This document shows, one piece after another, positions 62,539 to 64,000 of a stretch of 64,000 bases of DNA (position 1 is its first letter; every line of letters starts with the position of its first letter). Source of the DNA: Spectribacter acetivorans. GTDB taxonomy: Bacteria > Pseudomonadota > Gammaproteobacteria > Nevskiales > Salinisphaeraceae. The notes below the pieces were generated by a model that searched no databases, was not told the origin of the DNA, and saw only the letters and a program-made list of their open reading frames with translations. Location: the NCBI RefSeq assembly GCF_031846305.1, contig NZ_JAVRHY010000006.1, forward strand, positions 1 to 64,000, given 5' to 3'. The position numbers and the translations under genes are program-made.

Positions 62539-63468
62539 TTATTCCAGTCGCTTCAATGCCGCTTTATCGATGAACCCGGTCAGGTGAGAAGCCGAGTGGT
62601 ACACCTCCGCCCACCCCTTGGCGGCATGCAGCAGATACACGCGATCCCCCTGGTGGAATTGTCCGATACTTGCCTTGGACTGGTCTGGTCCGGGGTAGAT
62701 GTCAATCACGCTACGATCGACCCGGTATTCACCCAGGTTCTCCAGAAACGTCCGGATGTCCTCGATGGCCTGCTCATACCCCTGCCGTGCTGCGGCCGCA
62801 TGCCAGTAAACCGCCTCGCTCGTACTTTGATCGAGGCCACGCCCTAACGCATACATCCACCCAAGCTCCGCCTGCGCCGCCGGCAACCCTTGCTGGGCGG
62901 CTTTCAGCAGCCACTGGCCGGCGGCGGCGTCATCTTTTTCGACCCCGATCCCACGCGCGTAGGCCAGCCCCAGGTTGAATTGCGACCGAGCAAGACCAGC
63001 CTCCGCGGCTTTCTCGGTCCATATCGCCGCCCTGGTTGCGTCTTTCTCAACGAGACGACCCTCGTTGTAGATCGCCCCAAGATTATGAGCGGCTGAAGGC
63101 ATGCCGGCCGCGGCCGCCGCCTCATACCACCGCACGGCCTTCTCGCCGCTCGGCGCCACGCCATCACCGGCGGCGTAGATGGCGCCCAGCATGGCCTGTG
63201 ATCGCGCGCTGCCAGCCTCGGCCGATGCCTTGAAAAGCCCCAGCGCCTTGGCCTTGTCCGCCTGCCCGCCCCAGCCGTAGTGGTAATTCATCGCCAGGAA
63301 GTGCTGCGCCCGCGCATCCCCCGCCTCAGCCGGCGTGGCCAGCAGTGCCCGGGCCTGCTCGTAATCGCCGGCCTGCATCGCCGCGATGCCGGCATCCACC
63401 TCCGATGCCTTCGCCGGCCCAAGGCAGGCCAGACAAAGCAGCAACGCCATCAACGCATGCCGTGACAC
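62539..63468 (-). CDS. Exported Sel1-repeat protein with C-terminal SH3-like segment
   Basis: A GTG start (MSRHALMALLLCLACLGPAKA) follows AGGAG and encodes a signal peptide. Five to six Sel1 repeats follow, e.g. AQHFLAMNYHYGWGGQADKAKALGLFKASAEAG and SQAMLGAIYAAGDGVAPSGEKAVRWYEAAAAAG. The last 70 residues (YPGPDQSKASIGQFHQGDRVYLLHAAKGWAEVYHSASHLTGFIDKAAL) resemble an SH3b domain. A periplasmic interaction scaffold is likely. Confidence 0.8.
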   Translation of the reverse strand: MSRHALMALLLCLACLGPAKASEVDAGIAAMQAGDYEQARALLATPAEAGDARAQHFLAMNYHYGWGGQADKAKALGLFKASAEAGSARSQAMLGAIYAAGDGVAPSGEKAVRWYEAAAAAGMPSAAHNLGAIYNEGRLVEKDATRAAIWTEKAAEAGLARSQFNLGLAYARGIGVEKDDAAAGQWLLKAAQQGLPAAQAELGWMYALGRGLDQSTSEAVYWHAAAARQGYEQAIEDIRTFLENLGEYRVDRSVIDIYPGPDQSKASIGQFHQGDRVYLLHAAKGWAEVYHSASHLTGFIDKAALKRLE

Positions 63469-63501
63469 TCGAGACTCCTGCTGTCGAATCGCGACCACAC
63501 T

Positions 63502-64000
63502 CTACAGGGCCTGACTCATCAGGTACTTCTCGGTGCTAGTCACGGAGGCATGACCCAAACGGTCCCGGACGTACAGCAGAGCATCCGTCTGAGCTTTGGC
63601 CTGCATCATCGCGTGCAGCGTGTGGGTGGCGTAGGTGTGGCGCAGCACATGGACATTCACGTAGGGGATTCCAGCGGCCTCCCCAGCCTTTTTCACTACG
63701 CCGAGCAGCGCTGCGCCATCATTGGCATACGCCACCCCGTCCACCGTCAGAAACAGCGTGCGCTGAGGCTGCCCCGAGATGATCTCTAGGCGATGACGCT
63801 CGTGAATCACGTACTGCCAAAGGTCCTCCATGACCGTGCGAGGCACGTCGATCCCGCGCGCCTGTTTCCGCTTGATCGCCATGTCTTTAGGATCGAGATT
63901 GACCCGAATGAAAGAGCGATGCTTGGAATAAGTGGCGGGATCGATTACGTACTTCAGCGGGAACGTCGCCAGCTCTTCCCGGCGCAGACCCGTCGTCAGC
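63502..64000 (-). CDS. Tyrosine recombinase/integrase, C-terminal part (runs off the window)
   Basis: The frame continues upstream past 64000. TGLRREELATFPLKYV carries the first catalytic Arg (T-G-L-R-x-x-E-L). NVHVLRHTYATHTLHAM supplies H-x-x-R with the following T-H, and LGHASVTSTEKYL the L-G-H and Tyr. All active-site motifs of the phage-integrase family are present. The gene probably ends the element. The N-terminal core-binding domain is outside the window. Confidence 0.85.
   Translation of the reverse strand, partial: LTTGLRREELATFPLKYVIDPATYSKHRSFIRVNLDPKDMAIKRKQARGIDVPRTVMEDLWQYVIHERHRLEIISGQPQRTLFLTVDGVAYANDGAALLGVVKKAGEAAGIPYVNVHVLRHTYATHTLHAMMQAKAQTDALLYVRDRLGHASVTSTEKYLMSQAL

Overview
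The window is GC-rich DNA with dense short genes, many ATGA or GTGA overlaps and almost no housekeeping functions. I read it as an accessory or mobile region (integrative element, genomic island or large plasmid) of a gammaproteobacterium-like host. The host call rests on high GC, repeats resembling type I-F CRISPR repeats, and families such as MuiA, TolA-C and DUF5983-like proteins; the genus cannot be given. One end (63.5-64 kb) carries the C-terminal part of a tyrosine recombinase. No replication, partition, conjugation, tRNA or rRNA gene was recognised.

Layout. 0-2.2 kb: small unknown genes and a RuvC-like nuclease. 2.4-14.4 kb: a plus-strand island with 15 genes (a 16th at 36.3 kb) for sequence-diverse 140-175 aa proteins that share one C-terminal tag, W-x(n)-G-W-F-A-L-COOH, behind a Pro/Arg-rich linker. 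The island also holds a PemK/MazF-like toxin-antitoxin pair, a short transcription unit of three type I-F CRISPR-like repeats without cas genes, and PH-domain, SLOG and TolA-C-like genes. 14.4-22.9 kb: a minus-strand run of phage- or plasmid-type proteins (GHKL ATPase with a zincin motif, MazG-like pyrophosphohydrolases, Cys-rich small proteins). 23.0-27.6 kb: a methyltransferase gene interrupted by a TnpB element, a PAPS-reductase-like protein and an NPPF methyltransferase. 27.8-44.7 kb: DUF2726, AP2-like, DUF5983-like, HD-domain, SprT-like and SPFH proteins among many unknowns. 44.9-48.9 kb: an N4-cytosine-type methyltransferase, a C5-cytosine methyltransferase and an acidic protein in one operon. 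49-57.5 kb: envelope and secreted proteins (TM-ClpP-like, acidic repeat protein, TSP3 calcium-binding lipoprotein, MuiA-like). 57.5-64 kb: M48 peptidase, dNMP-kinase-like, Sel1-repeat protein and the recombinase.

Regulation. About 35 genes or operons on both strands are preceded by the same bipartite motif, TTGC[A/G][G/T]TT, then 15-16 bp, then a -10-like box (GATAAT, TAACCT, TAGAAT, GATTCT and so on). This suggests that much of the region is one regulon. Some genes lie only about 7 nt beyond the -10 box and are probably translated from leaderless mRNA. A second dispersed element of about 75-80 bp, made of small hairpins, occurs 6-7 times, mostly upstream of these promoters.

How the parts may work together (inference). 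Methyltransferases without nucleases, nucleotide-metabolism enzymes and a possible RNA anti-CRISPR fit an element that protects itself in a new host. The tagged-protein island has the layout of an anti-defence or effector cargo set whose members may share one docking partner through the C-terminal tag. No member has a known function that I can recognise.
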